The position numbers were made by a program, and so were the translations under genes. Positions 1 to 7,737 of a DNA stretch of 64,000 nucleotides are shown here, in pieces. Position 1 is the first letter of the stretch, and every line of letters begins with the position of its first letter. The notes beneath the pieces were generated by a model. That model saw only the letters and a program-made list of their open reading frames with translations, was not told where the DNA came from and ran no database searches. The stretch is from Streptomyces hyaluromycini (GTDB lineage: Bacteria; Actinomycetota; Actinomycetes; Streptomycetales; Streptomycetaceae), in contig NZ_BCFL01000016.1 of assembly GCF_002217755.1 (NCBI RefSeq), positions 1,098,319 through 1,162,318 on the forward strand. The letters run 5' to 3'.

Positions 1-140
1 AGGGCATGCACGGTGCCCTTGCGGACGGACAGGTGGATGTCGTGGTTGGCTACGACACCCGGGAATCGCTTGGTGATCCCCGCCAGCTCGACCGCGGCTG
101 TCGTCTCTGCGGTGAGCGGAGGGCTGCTGGACGCGTCGAT
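1..140 (-). CDS. Sugar/nucleoside ABC transporter ATP-binding protein, N-terminal fragment
   Basis: Only about 46 residues are inside the window; the gene runs off the left edge. The reverse-strand translation contains ELAGITKRFPGVVANHDIHL followed by a GTVHAL-type stretch, the classic N-terminus of BMP/sugar ABC ATPases just before Walker A. It would power the importer whose lipoproteins are encoded directly upstream on the same strand. There is no ATG, GTG, TTG or CTG in frame between the upstream stop and the conserved domain. An ATC codon at 140, eight bases after GGAG, is the best-placed start, so either a rare start is used or the sequence has an indel. The family is clear; the start is uncertain. 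Confidence 0.75.
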   Translation of the reverse strand, partial: MDASSSPPLTAETTAAVELAGITKRFPGVVANHDIHLSVRKGTVHA

Positions 141-169
141 GGCGCACTCTCCTAGAGAAAGGGGTCGCT

Positions 170-181
170 CTACGCGCGTAG
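170..181. promoter_or_regulatory. 12-bp palindrome CTACGCGCGTAG upstream of the ABC ATPase
   Basis: A perfect 12-bp palindrome 30 bases upstream of the presumed ATPase start. Ten of its bases recur in the 14-bp motif found upstream of both BMP lipoprotein genes (1574-1587 and 2957-2970). A shared operator for one transport regulon is the simplest reading. The regulator is unknown. Confidence 0.4.
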
Positions 182-469
182 CGCCCCTGCTTTAAATAGT
201 GCCCGGACCTGACCGAGCTTTTTCGACTCTCGATCCGTTCCGAGCATTCTGCCGCGCGAACGGGGGTTGCCCCTGCCGCCGATCCCCCGGACCCGTACCC
301 GAGATTCCTGACCGAACTCTCGGATCCGCGCCGGGGCCCCGTCCGGGTCCCCGGATCATGGCAGGGGGCGCGGGAAGAACATCCTTCCCGCACCCCGTTC
401 CGTGGCCGTAACGCTGCCATTACAGCGTTCTTTTGACCATGCCTACGACAAGGCCATGTGACCCCTGGG

Positions 470-1522
470 TCAGGAGGTCTTGACCGTGATGGAGCCGTCC
501 TTGATGCCGGCCTCGGCCTTCTTGAGCGCGGCCTGCAGGGTGGCGTTGTTCTTGAAGACCGGGTTGGAGTCGGCCAGGCCGACGCCGCCGTTGGTCAGGG
601 AGCCGCGAATGTCACCGGACAGCGGCTTCTTGTCCTTGATCACGGACTTGGCGAGGTCGTACACCGCACCCTCGACGTTCTTGAGGGCCGAGGTCAGGAT
701 GTAGTTCTTGTACTTCGACAGCGCGGCCTGGTTGTACTGGTCGGAGTCGACGCCGATCGCCCACACCTTGTGCGCGGCGGCGGCCTTGATGACGCCCTGG
801 CCGGAGAGGCCGGCGGCGGCGTAGACCACGTCCGCGCCCGCGCCGATCTGGCCCTCCGCGGCGGCCTCGCCCTTGTCGGGGCTGGAGAAGCCGCCCTCGG
901 CCGCGGTCTGGGTCAGGTACTGGGCCTTGACCGTGACGTTCTTCTTGGTGTCCTTGACGCCCTGCTCGAAGCCCGCCTCGAACTTGTGGATCAGCGGGAC
1001 GTCCACGCCGCCGATGAAGCCGACGGTGTTCGACTTGGTGGTCAGCGCGGCGGTGACGCCGGCCAGGTACGAGGACTGCTCCTCGTGGAAGACCATGTCG
1101 GCGACGTTGCTCGCCTGGTCCTCGTTGTCGTCGATGATGCCGAAGCTGACCTTCGGGAACTTCGCGGCGGCCTCCTTGACGGCGGGCGCGTAGGCGAAGC
1201 CGACGCCTATGACCGGGTTGTAGCCGGACTTGGCCAGGGTCTCCAGCCGCTGCACCTTGTCCGCGTCCGACTCGCCGTCCTGCGGCTCGATGTCCCGGCC
1301 GGTGACGCCGAACTCCTTGTTGGCCTTCTGGAAGCCGGCGTAGGCGGCGTCGTTGAAGGACTGGTCGCCCTTGCCACCGACGTCGTACGCGAGGCCGACG
1401 CCCTTGGACGCGCCCCCCTTGCCGGTGGACGAGCTGGACGAGCTGCCGCACGCTGAAACGGTGACGGCGAGGGCTGCGGTTGCAACGCCTGCAACGGCAA
1501 TACGGGACACCCGGCGCATGGA
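470..1522 (-). CDS. BMP family ABC transporter substrate-binding lipoprotein (copy 1)
   Basis: About 350 residues. The N-terminus MRRVSRIAVAGVATAAL is a lipoprotein signal peptide ending in the lipobox VSAC (Cys about residue 25), followed by a Ser/Gly-rich linker. The mature part has the Bmp/PnrA signatures GLAYDVGGKGDQSFNDAAY and GFIGGVDVPLIHKFEAGFEQ. Family members bind purine nucleosides outside the membrane and hand them to an ABC permease. ATG at 1522 is chosen because GAAGGAG lies nine bases upstream; a longer frame begins at 1606 but lacks this. It is a close paralogue of the next gene (1798-2874). The ATPase gene follows on the same strand, so these form one import locus. Confidence 0.9.
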   Translation of the reverse strand, partial: SMRRVSRIAVAGVATAALAVTVSACGSSSSSSTGKGGASKGVGLAYDVGGKGDQSFNDAAYAGFQKANKEFGVTGRDIEPQDGESDADKVQRLETLAKSGYNPVIGVGFAYAPAVKEAAAKFPKVSFGIIDDNEDQASNVADMVFHEEQSSYLAGVTAALTTKSNTVGFIGGVDVPLIHKFEAGFEQGVKDTKKNVTVKAQYLTQTAAEGGFSSPDKGEAAAEGQIGAGADVVYAAAGLSGQGVIKAAAAHKVWAIGVDSDQYNQAALSKYKNYILTSALKNVEGAVYDLAKSVIKDKKPLSGDIRGSLTNGGVGLADSNPVFKNNATLQAALKKAEAGIKDGSITVKTS

Positions 1523-1573
1523 ACGAGACTCCTTCGTGCAAGCGCCCAAACCAGGCGCTGGTTCCGCGGCAGC

Positions 1574-1587
1574 GTAACGCGCGTAGA
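1574..1587. promoter_or_regulatory. 14-bp motif GTAACGCGCGTAGA upstream of BMP lipoprotein 1
   Basis: Identical to the 14 bases at 2957-2970 upstream of the paralogous BMP gene and related to the palindrome at 170-181. It lies about 52 bases upstream of the start. A second shared block, TCCGGNCCGTTATC, follows at about 1607-1621 and 2991-3005, so the two promoters are themselves paralogous. Operator function is inferred. Confidence 0.45.
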
Positions 1588-1666
1588 CCAGACGGAAAAC
1601 CCCCAATGTCCGGTCCGTTATCTAGCTGTGGCCACAGTCACGGCCAGGGCTACGCACAGCAGTACG

Positions 1667-1691
1667 CCCCTTGCGGTAGGCAAGGGGCGCG
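1667..1691. terminator. Strong hairpin, 10-bp arms
   Basis: CGCCCCTTGC and GCAAGGGGCG pair perfectly around a five-base loop. It lies between the end of BMP gene 2 and the promoter of BMP gene 1 and probably helps insulate the two units. The GGGGCGCGGGAACTGC edge resembles the intergenic repeat family seen at 22.8, 30.3 and 41.8 kb. Confidence 0.5.
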
Positions 1692-1756
1692 GGAACTGCA
1701 AGGGAGCGCAGGCGGCCGTTCCTCCGGCCGCCCTTCGGCCGCTGTCCGGCCGTCCG

Positions 1757-1786
1757 TATACGGCCGGGTGATCACCCGGCCGTATA
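1757..1786. terminator. 30-bp perfect palindrome just after BMP lipoprotein 2
   Basis: The 15-base arm TATACGGCCGGGTGA is followed directly by its exact reverse complement. It starts 12 bases past the TAA stop of the BMP gene ending at 1798, the usual place for an intrinsic terminator. It is followed (minus-strand direction) by GC-rich sequence rather than a T tract, as is common in Streptomyces. Confidence 0.65.
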
Positions 1787-1797
1787 TATATGTCGCA

Positions 1798-2874
1798 TTA
1801 CTTGGTGTTGACGGTGACCTTGCCGTCGATGATGTCCTGCTTGGCCTTCTCCACCGCGGCGACGACCTTGGTCATGGCCTTGTACTTGGGGTTGGTGTCC
1901 GCGAAGCCGACGCCACCGGTCTTGAGGGTGCCGTTGACGACACCGCTCTCCGGCTTGCCCTCGTGGACCGACTTCACCAGGTCGTACACGGCGCCGCCGA
2001 CGTTCTTCAGTGCGGAGCCGAGGATGTAGTCCTTGTACTTCGCGAGCGCGCTCTGGCTGTACTGGTCGGAGTCGACACCGATCGCCCACACCTTGGCGGT
2101 GGAGGCGGCCTCGATCACGCCCTGGCCGGAGAGACCGGCCGCGTGGTAGATGACGTCGGCACCGGCGTCGATCTGCCCCTGCGCGGCGGCCTTGCCCTTG
2201 TCGGGGCTGGAGAAGCCGCCCTCCTGGGCCGTCTGGGTCAGGTACTGCGACTCGATCTTGATCTTGGGGTTGACCGACTTGGCGCCCTGGTCGAAGCCCG
2301 CCTCGAAGGTGTGGATGAGCGGGATGTCGACGCCGCCGATGAAGCCGATGTGGTCCTTCTTGGTGGCGGACGCCGCGGCCACACCCGCGAGGTACGACGA
2401 CTGCTCCGCCGCGAAGACCATGTCGACGACGTTGCTCGCCGTCACCTCGTTGTCGTCGATGATGCCGAAGGTGATCTTGGGGTACTTGGCCGCGACCTCC
2501 TTGACGGCGGGCGCGTAGGAGTAGCCGACCCCGATGATCGGGTTGTAGCCGGCCTTGGCGAGCGTGTCGAGGCGCTGCACCTTGTCGGCGTCGGACTCGC
2601 CGTCCTGCGGCTCGATGTCCCGGCCGGCGATGCCGAAGTCCTTCTCGGCCTTCTGGAAGCCGGCGTAGGCGGCGTCGTTGAAGGACTGGTCGCCCTTGCC
2701 GCCGATGTCGTAGGCGAGGCCGATGCCCTTGCCGTTGTACTTGCCGGACGAGTTGGTGCTGGTGGCACCACTGTCCGAGCTGGACTTGCCGCATCCGGCG
2801 GCCGCGAGGGCGATGACGGCAACGGTCACCGCAGCTTGGGAGAACCGAGTTTTCCGACCCGAGATATAACGCAC
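1798..2874 (-). CDS. BMP family ABC transporter substrate-binding lipoprotein (copy 2)
   Basis: About 358 residues. Signal peptide with lipobox AAGC (Cys near residue 28), then a Ser/Thr linker and the full Bmp fold with GLAYDIGGKGDQSFNDAAY, PQDGESDADKVQRL and GFIGGVDIPLIHTFEAGFDQ. It is a tandem paralogue of the gene at 470-1522, with its own promoter and terminator, so the two binding proteins may feed one transporter with different nucleoside preference. The GTG at 2874 is preferred because AAGGGG lies eight bases upstream; a GTG at 2883 sits too close to that site. It ends in TAA, followed by a palindromic terminator. Confidence 0.9.
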   Translation of the reverse strand: MRYISGRKTRFSQAAVTVAVIALAAAGCGKSSSDSGATSTNSSGKYNGKGIGLAYDIGGKGDQSFNDAAYAGFQKAEKDFGIAGRDIEPQDGESDADKVQRLDTLAKAGYNPIIGVGYSYAPAVKEVAAKYPKITFGIIDDNEVTASNVVDMVFAAEQSSYLAGVAAASATKKDHIGFIGGVDIPLIHTFEAGFDQGAKSVNPKIKIESQYLTQTAQEGGFSSPDKGKAAAQGQIDAGADVIYHAAGLSGQGVIEAASTAKVWAIGVDSDQYSQSALAKYKDYILGSALKNVGGAVYDLVKSVHEGKPESGVVNGTLKTGGVGFADTNPKYKAMTKVVAAVEKAKQDIIDGKVTVNTK

Positions 2875-2956
2875 AGCAAGCACCCCTTCGTCCCCACGGC
2901 ACCGTCATCGGTCCGCTTCCCCAACCGTCCACCCTCGGTGGCGATTTCGGCGCACA

Positions 2957-2970
2957 GTAACGCGCGTAGA
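2957..2970. promoter_or_regulatory. 14-bp motif GTAACGCGCGTAGA upstream of BMP lipoprotein 2
   Basis: Exact copy of the motif at 1574-1587, here 83 bases upstream of the GTG start. The rest of 2875-3176 holds the shared TCCGGNCCGTTATC block near 2991 and no gene that I can recognise. Confidence 0.45.
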
Positions 2971-3176
2971 AGGGGAGGGGAACGGGGTTTCTCCGGGCCG
3001 TTATCGAACCGTGCCGACTCCGGGTTACAAGTGGAGACCAACGGTTACGGCGGGGTGACACAAGAGGGCGAAAGGGCACCGACCGGGCACCCCTTCGCCC
3101 CCTGCGGGCAGTACGGCGGCGGATGCGGCAAGCTGACCGTTTCTCCCGCCGTCTGATACGACTTCCGTCGGTACGA

Positions 3177-4394
3177 CTACATGGTCGAGTCGATCAGGGC
3201 GGCGGCCGTGAACAGCTCCACCCCGACGGTGATGGCCCGCTCGTCGGCGTCGAAGTCACCCTGGTGCAGATCGCGCGCGGTCCGCTCGCCCGGCGTGCGC
3301 ACCCCGAGCCGCGCCAGCGCGCCCGGCACGTGCTCCAGGTACCAGGAGAAGTCCTCGCCGCCGAGGCTCTGCTCGGTGGTCTCGATGGACTCGGTGCCGC
3401 GCCGGGCGGTCATCGCGTCCCGCAGCAGCTCGGTGATCACCGGGTCGTTGACGACCGGCGGCACCCCGCGCACGTAGTTGATCTCGGACTTGGCCCGGTG
3501 CAGGGTCGCGATCTCGTCGATCGCCGCGTGCACGACGTCCGGCGCCGTCCGCCAGGCCTCCAGGTCCAGGCAGCGCACGGTCCCGGACAGCTCGGCGTGC
3601 TGGGGGATCACGTTGGGCGCGTGCCCGCACTCGATCCGGCCCCAGGTCACGGCGAGCCCGCTGCGGGTGTCCACGCGCCGCCCGATGAGCGCGGGCACGT
3701 CGACGGCGACCCGGGCGGCGGCGGTGACCAGGTCGGTCGTCAGATGCGGGCGCGCGGTGTGGCCGCCGGGCCCGTCCAGGGACACCTCGATCCGGTCGCA
3801 GGCGCTGGTGATGGCACCGGTCCTGAGCCCGATCCGCCCCACGTCCACCCGGGGGTCGCAGTGCACGGCGATGATCCGCCCCACCCCGTCCAGCACCCCG
3901 GCCTCGATGGCGTCGGCGGCACCGCCGGGCAGCACCTCCTCGGCGGGCTGGAAGAGCAGCCGTACGGGCCGCGGCAGCTGCCCGCGCGCGTGCAGGTCGG
4001 CAAGGACCAGTCCGGCGCCCAGCACCACCGTCGTATGCACGTCATGCCCACAGGCGTGCGCCCGGTCCGGCACGGTGGACCGGTACGAGCACTCGGTCTT
4101 CATGTCCGGGATGGGCAGGGCGTCGATGTCGGCGCGCAGGGCGAGCACCGGAAGCCCGTCCCCGACCGGCCCGATGTCACAGATGAGTCCGGTCCCCGAC
4201 GGGAGGACGCGCGGCCGGAGACCGGCCTTTTCCAGCCGTTCCTTGATGGCGGCCGTGGTGCGGAACTCCTGGTTCCCTAGCTCGGGGTGCATGTGCAGGT
4301 CGCGGCGGAAGGCGACGAGTTCGGCGTGCAGTTCCTCGCTGAGCACGCCGGGGAGCACATCCCCGGGAAGGTCGGCCTCGGTCTCTGTGGACAT
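3177..4394 (-). CDS. M20 family amidohydrolase / aminoacylase-like metallopeptidase
   Basis: 405 residues, the usual length for the M20D/HipO-IAA-amidohydrolase group, which removes acyl groups from amino acids or related amides using two metal ions. Visible signatures are HMHPEL near the N-terminus, ACGHDVHT carrying metal-binding His/Asp, FQPAEE with the catalytic Glu, and GPGGHTARPH in the lid/dimer domain. No signal peptide, so it is cytosolic. ATG at 4394 is chosen with GAGGGTG nine bases upstream; a GTG at 4406 is an alternative. It stands alone, head-to-head with the methyltransferase gene across 271 bases. The substrate cannot be told from sequence. Confidence 0.88.
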   Translation of the reverse strand: MSTETEADLPGDVLPGVLSEELHAELVAFRRDLHMHPELGNQEFRTTAAIKERLEKAGLRPRVLPSGTGLICDIGPVGDGLPVLALRADIDALPIPDMKTECSYRSTVPDRAHACGHDVHTTVVLGAGLVLADLHARGQLPRPVRLLFQPAEEVLPGGAADAIEAGVLDGVGRIIAVHCDPRVDVGRIGLRTGAITSACDRIEVSLDGPGGHTARPHLTTDLVTAAARVAVDVPALIGRRVDTRSGLAVTWGRIECGHAPNVIPQHAELSGTVRCLDLEAWRTAPDVVHAAIDEIATLHRAKSEINYVRGVPPVVNDPVITELLRDAMTARRGTESIETTEQSLGGEDFSWYLEHVPGALARLGVRTPGERTARDLHQGDFDADERAITVGVELFTAAALIDSTM

Positions 4395-4665
4395 CAATTG
4401 GTTCACCCTCTGAAGGGTAGGACGCCCGAAGGGTCAACTGACCCGAGATCAACAAAAGTTCAGCCCGTTAGGGGAAGAAAATCTGACCGCGGACGCATGA
4501 CCTCGGACGTGGTTGGGTAACACCTATGTTTCCTCTTCCACGCATACCACGCCCGGCGACGATCACGCCGGTCCTGTCCACCTACCGAAACGGGACCGAG
4601 CCGGGACCGAGCCGCAACCGCGACTTCGCCACGCGGGCCACGCCCGCCCGGTAGCGTGCGCGACC

Positions 4666-5322
4666 GTGACGGACTCGGAGACGCCCGACTTCATACAGAC
4701 CACCCGTACGTCCTACGACACGATCGCCAAGGACTACACCGCAGCCTTCCCCGGCCTCCCCGAACGGCCGGTGGACATGTCCATGATTTCCGCCTTCGCC
4801 ACGCTGGTGAAGGCGAACAGCAGCGCCCCGGTGGCCGACCTGGGCAGCGGCCCCGGCGACATCACGGCCCACCTCAACGACCTGGGAGTCCCGGCCTTCG
4901 GCATCGACCTCTCCCCCGCCATGATCACCCTGGCCCGGGAGGCCCACCCCGCCGTGCGCTTCCACCGGGGCTCCATGACGTCCCTGGAGCTGCCCGACGA
5001 GACCCTCGGCGGCATCCTCGCCCTCTACTCGATCATCCACGTCCCGGACGACCACCTCCCGGCGACCTTCGCCGGCTTCCACCGCGCCCTGGTCCCCGGC
5101 GGCCACGTCCTGCTGGCCTTCCAGAAGGGCGAGACACCCAGCCTCCACCTCACCGAACGCTTCGGCCACGAGATCGACCTGCGCTACTACTGGCGCCCCG
5201 CGTACGCGGTCGGCGACATGCTCGCCAAGGCCGGCCTGGACGTGGCGGCGACCCTGATCCGGGAGCCGGTGGAGTCGGAGAAGTGGCCCCGCGCATTCGT
5301 CCTGGCCCGCAAGCCGGGCTGA
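4666..5322 (+). CDS. Class I SAM-dependent methyltransferase
   Basis: 218 residues with the Rossmann methyltransferase core: motif I VADLGSGPGDIT, motif II FGIDLSPAMI, and ALYSIIHVPDDHL preceding VPGGHVLLAFQ. It resembles small-molecule methyltransferases of the Methyltransf_11/25 type, with no hint of the substrate. An upstream in-frame extension to 4513 looks non-coding. GTG at 4666 is preferred because TAGCGT (4652-4657) lies eight bases upstream, a pattern typical of leaderless Streptomyces genes. It is followed at once by the minisatellite. Confidence 0.85.
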   Translation: MTDSETPDFIQTTRTSYDTIAKDYTAAFPGLPERPVDMSMISAFATLVKANSSAPVADLGSGPGDITAHLNDLGVPAFGIDLSPAMITLAREAHPAVRFHRGSMTSLELPDETLGGILALYSIIHVPDDHLPATFAGFHRALVPGGHVLLAFQKGETPSLHLTERFGHEIDLRYYWRPAYAVGDMLAKAGLDVAATLIREPVESEKWPRAFVLARKPG

Positions 5323-5330
5323 GCGCGCGC

Positions 5331-5613
5331 CGGGCGAGGCGAGGCGCGGGGGCGAGGCGAGATGCGGGGGCGAGGCGAGATGCGGGGGCGAGGCGAGATG
5401 CGGGGGCGAGGCGAGATGCGGGGGCGAGGCGAGGCGCGGGGGCGAGGCGAGATGCGGGGGCGAGGCGAGATGCGGGGGCGAGGCGAGGCGCGGGGGCGAG
5501 GCGAGGCGCGGGGGCGAGGCGAGATGCGGGGGCGAGGCGAGATGCGGGGGCGAGGCGAGATGCGGGGGCGAGGCGAGGCGCGGGGGCGAGGCGAGATGCG
5601 GGGGCGAGGCGCG
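5331..5613 (+). repeat. 18-bp minisatellite, about 15 tandem copies
   Basis: The unit CGGGGGCGAGGCGAGATG repeats without spacers. Only one position block varies: the last codon-sized triplet is ATG or GCG. In order from the left the types are GCG, ATG x4, GCG, ATG x2, GCG x2, ATG x3, GCG, ATG; the first and last copies are partial. It fills the whole gap between the convergent methyltransferase and carboxylate-amine ligase genes. It can be read as an open frame (Arg-Gly-Arg-Gly-Glu-Met/Ala repeats), but there is no ribosome site or flanking protein, so I treat it as non-coding. Low divergence between copies suggests recent expansion. Confidence 0.95.
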
Positions 5614-5620
5614 GGGCGCG

Positions 5621-6709
5621 TCATTCCTGGGTGCGCTGCACGCACCCGGTGACGACGTCCCGGAGGCTCCCGGTGCCCGCCAGCAGCTCCCGCTGCTCCT
5701 CGGCGCCGTTGCCGCACCGCAGCAGCCGCTCGACGCCCTCCTCCACGGCCGCAAGGTCACCGCTGCCGGCGAGGGCGTCCCCGGTGTGCGCGAGCAGTGC
5801 GTCCAGTACGGCGGGTGCCGCCCGGGGCCGCAGTGTGCCGGGATCCAGCAGCTCCCCGCCGAGCCCCGACCGAGCGGCCTGCCAGGCGGCCAGCCGCTGC
5901 AGCCCCACCCCGTGATCGACGGGTTCGCGCCCGCCCCGCCACTCCCTCCCGGCGGTCTCCACCAGCGCACGGGCGAGGGTGGCCACGAGGACGGCGGTCC
6001 GGGCACGCAGGCACACATCCGCGACCCGGATCTCCACGGTCGGATAGCGCCGGGCCAGCCGGGCGTCGAAGTAGACCATCCCCTCGTCCAGGATGACGCC
6101 GGTGGCCACCATGTCCGCCACCAGCCGGTGGTAGCGCTCGGCGGACCGGAAGAGCTCCACCGGACCGGCCGACGGCCAGCGCGACCACACCCGGCTGCGA
6201 TAGCTGGCGTACCCGGTGTCGCTGCCCTGCCAGAAGGGCGAGTTGGCGCTGATCGCGACGAGCACCGGCAGCCACGGCCGCATGCGGTCGAGCACCGCCA
6301 CCCCCTCCTCGTCGGACTCCACGGCAACGTGCACATGGCATCCGCACACCAGCTGGTCCCGGGTGGCGATGCCGTACTGCCCGGCCAGCCACTGGTAGCG
6401 CGGGTTCACGCTGATGGAGGGGCTGACGGGCAGCGGCGAAGAGGCAAGCGCGACGACGGCACACCCGAGCTCCCCGGCGAGCCGGGCGGCCTCCTTACGA
6501 CACCGGATGATCTCCTCCCCCAGCTCGGCCATGTCCGACTGCGGCTGGGTGGCGAACTCCAGCATCTGCCCGTAGAGCTCCTTCTCGAACACGTCCTGCC
6601 CGGGATCGGCCAGCGAGGCCCGCGCCAGCACGGCCGCGGCCGACGCCTTGGGCTCGCCGGTCACCGGGTCGACGAGCAGAAGCTCTTCCTCCACTCCGAC
6701 GGTACGCAC
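5621..6709 (-). CDS. Carboxylate-amine ligase, YbdK / glutamate-cysteine ligase type 2 family
   Basis: 362 residues, the normal size for YbdK-type GCS2 enzymes, which join a carboxylate to an amine with ATP. The N-terminus TVGVEEELLLVDPVTGEP carries the EEE metal/ATP motif, followed by QMLEFATQPQSDM, CGCHVHVAVESDEEGV and NSPFWQGSDTGYASYRSRVW. GTG at 6709 is preferred, with GGAGGG nine bases upstream. Its first codons overlap the tail of a degraded nuclease-like frame on the same strand (6661-7140). True gamma-glutamylcysteine synthesis is not certain, because actinobacteria make mycothiol and many YbdK enzymes have other substrates. Confidence 0.9.
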   Translation of the reverse strand: MRTVGVEEELLLVDPVTGEPKASAAAVLARASLADPGQDVFEKELYGQMLEFATQPQSDMAELGEEIIRCRKEAARLAGELGCAVVALASSPLPVSPSISVNPRYQWLAGQYGIATRDQLVCGCHVHVAVESDEEGVAVLDRMRPWLPVLVAISANSPFWQGSDTGYASYRSRVWSRWPSAGPVELFRSAERYHRLVADMVATGVILDEGMVYFDARLARRYPTVEIRVADVCLRARTAVLVATLARALVETAGREWRGGREPVDHGVGLQRLAAWQAARSGLGGELLDPGTLRPRAAPAVLDALLAHTGDALAGSGDLAAVEEGVERLLRCGNGAEEQRELLAGTGSLRDVVTGCVQRTQE

Positions 6710-7140
6710 CTGAGGCCGCCCTCCGTCCACGCCGCGACCATACGCGGCAGGCTGTACCCACCGACTTCCCAGACGGCGCCATGAGACACCTGCCTCCGCG
6801 CCCGCCCGAGCTGGATCGGCTGCGCCGCCCACTTCGCCGTCGCACGGCTCTGCGTGGTCACGATCAGCACCGGCTCACACCGGTACTTCTCGTAGAGGTA
6901 GGACAGGTAGTACGGCCAGCTCCCCCGCTTACGGTCGTCCGGCTGCCCCTGCGACTCGACGACCAGGAGATACGTCCCCTCGTCCGTCTCCGCCCGCAAC
7001 AACGTGTCCACCCGCCGCTCGACCGGCTCGATCTCCGTCAGATCCACGTTCATCGCCGCCCGCTGTAACGCCTTGGTCAGCAACCCCGGCTCCTTCTGGA
7101 AGATCCGGTGCAACGCCTCATGCGACGACCCCACCATCAC
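6661..7140 (-). pseudogene. Truncated PD-(D/E)XK (Rpn-like) nuclease family protein
   Basis: The frame begins MVGSSHEALHRIFQKEPGLL and contains VERRVDTLLRAE and LLVVESQGQPDDRKRG, the D...ExQ core of a nuclease-fold family common in Streptomyces. It then reads PYYLSYLYEKYRCEPVLIVTTQS. From memory, full members run about 250-300 residues; here homology ends near QPIQLG (about 6785). The remaining frame merely reads through into the ligase gene. A short N-terminal segment also seems missing between ALQRA and MNVDLTE. The GTG at 7140 overlaps the TGA of the ATP-binding protein. Most likely a decayed gene. Confidence 0.6.
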
Positions 7141-7544
7141 GCCACCCCCAACTCACACCACACGAACTTGCCCCGCTCCCCGAACCGAGCCGACGGCTGC
7201 CAGCCCCAGCAGTCCGCACACGCCACCACCAGCCCCAACCCCCGCCCCGCCTCGCCAACGTCCGCCACCGCCTCCAACGACCCCGGCGGCTCCGGAGGCA
7301 CCGGATCCGCATCCCACGCCCCGATCCACACCACACCCTCCGGGGAACGCCGGACCCTCAGCGCGGCCGGCCCCTTCGTATGCCGTACGGCATTGGAGAC
7401 CAGCTCCGCAGCGAGCAGTTCTGCAGTGTCGGCGAGGCCGATCAACCCGTGCATCGTCAGGATCAGACGCAGGGTGCGACGGCAGATCGTCACCGCTCTG
7501 AGGTCGTTGGGGATGTAGAGCGTGTAGTCCCAGGTCTCGGGCAT
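7137..7544 (-). CDS. ATP-binding protein, RsbW-like anti-sigma factor kinase fold
   Basis: 135 residues forming a single HATPase_c_2 domain: LAAELVSNAVRHTKG supplies the N-box, WDADPVPPEP the G1 region and EAGRGLGLVVACAD the G2 box. Proteins of this kind act as anti-sigma factors or partners of regulators in the WhiJ/AbaA-like loci of Streptomyces. That context is present here: a WhiJ-like regulator and a DUF397 gene lie divergently next door (7738-8852). The target sigma factor is unknown. Confidence 0.82.
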   Translation of the reverse strand: MPETWDYTLYIPNDLRAVTICRRTLRLILTMHGLIGLADTAELLAAELVSNAVRHTKGPAALRVRRSPEGVVWIGAWDADPVPPEPPGSLEAVADVGEAGRGLGLVVACADCWGWQPSARFGERGKFVWCELGVA

Positions 7545-7737
7545 GCGTCATCAACTCCGGTCAGATGAAGGGGATTTCACGCAGGGTGGCATCGCCGCAC
7601 GGCAACGGTGCGGTGCACTTCCGCAGCGTGTGCATTACGTCACCGACGGTAGGGGGCAACATTTCGATCCCGCAAGCCGGTCGCGTAATCTGACCCCGAA
7701 AGAGTCGCGCTCGACGGCGTGTTGGGAGGCCCAGGCG

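Noticed and set aside
458..3156. Long open frames on the plus strand opposite the two BMP lipoprotein genes
   Set aside because: Mirror-frame effects of high-GC coding sequence; no domains, and the minus-strand proteins are unambiguous.
5331..5652. Reading the minisatellite as a gene for an Arg-Gly-Glu repeat protein, or as a CRISPR array
   Set aside because: No ribosome site or flanking coding sequence, and the units are contiguous with no spacers.
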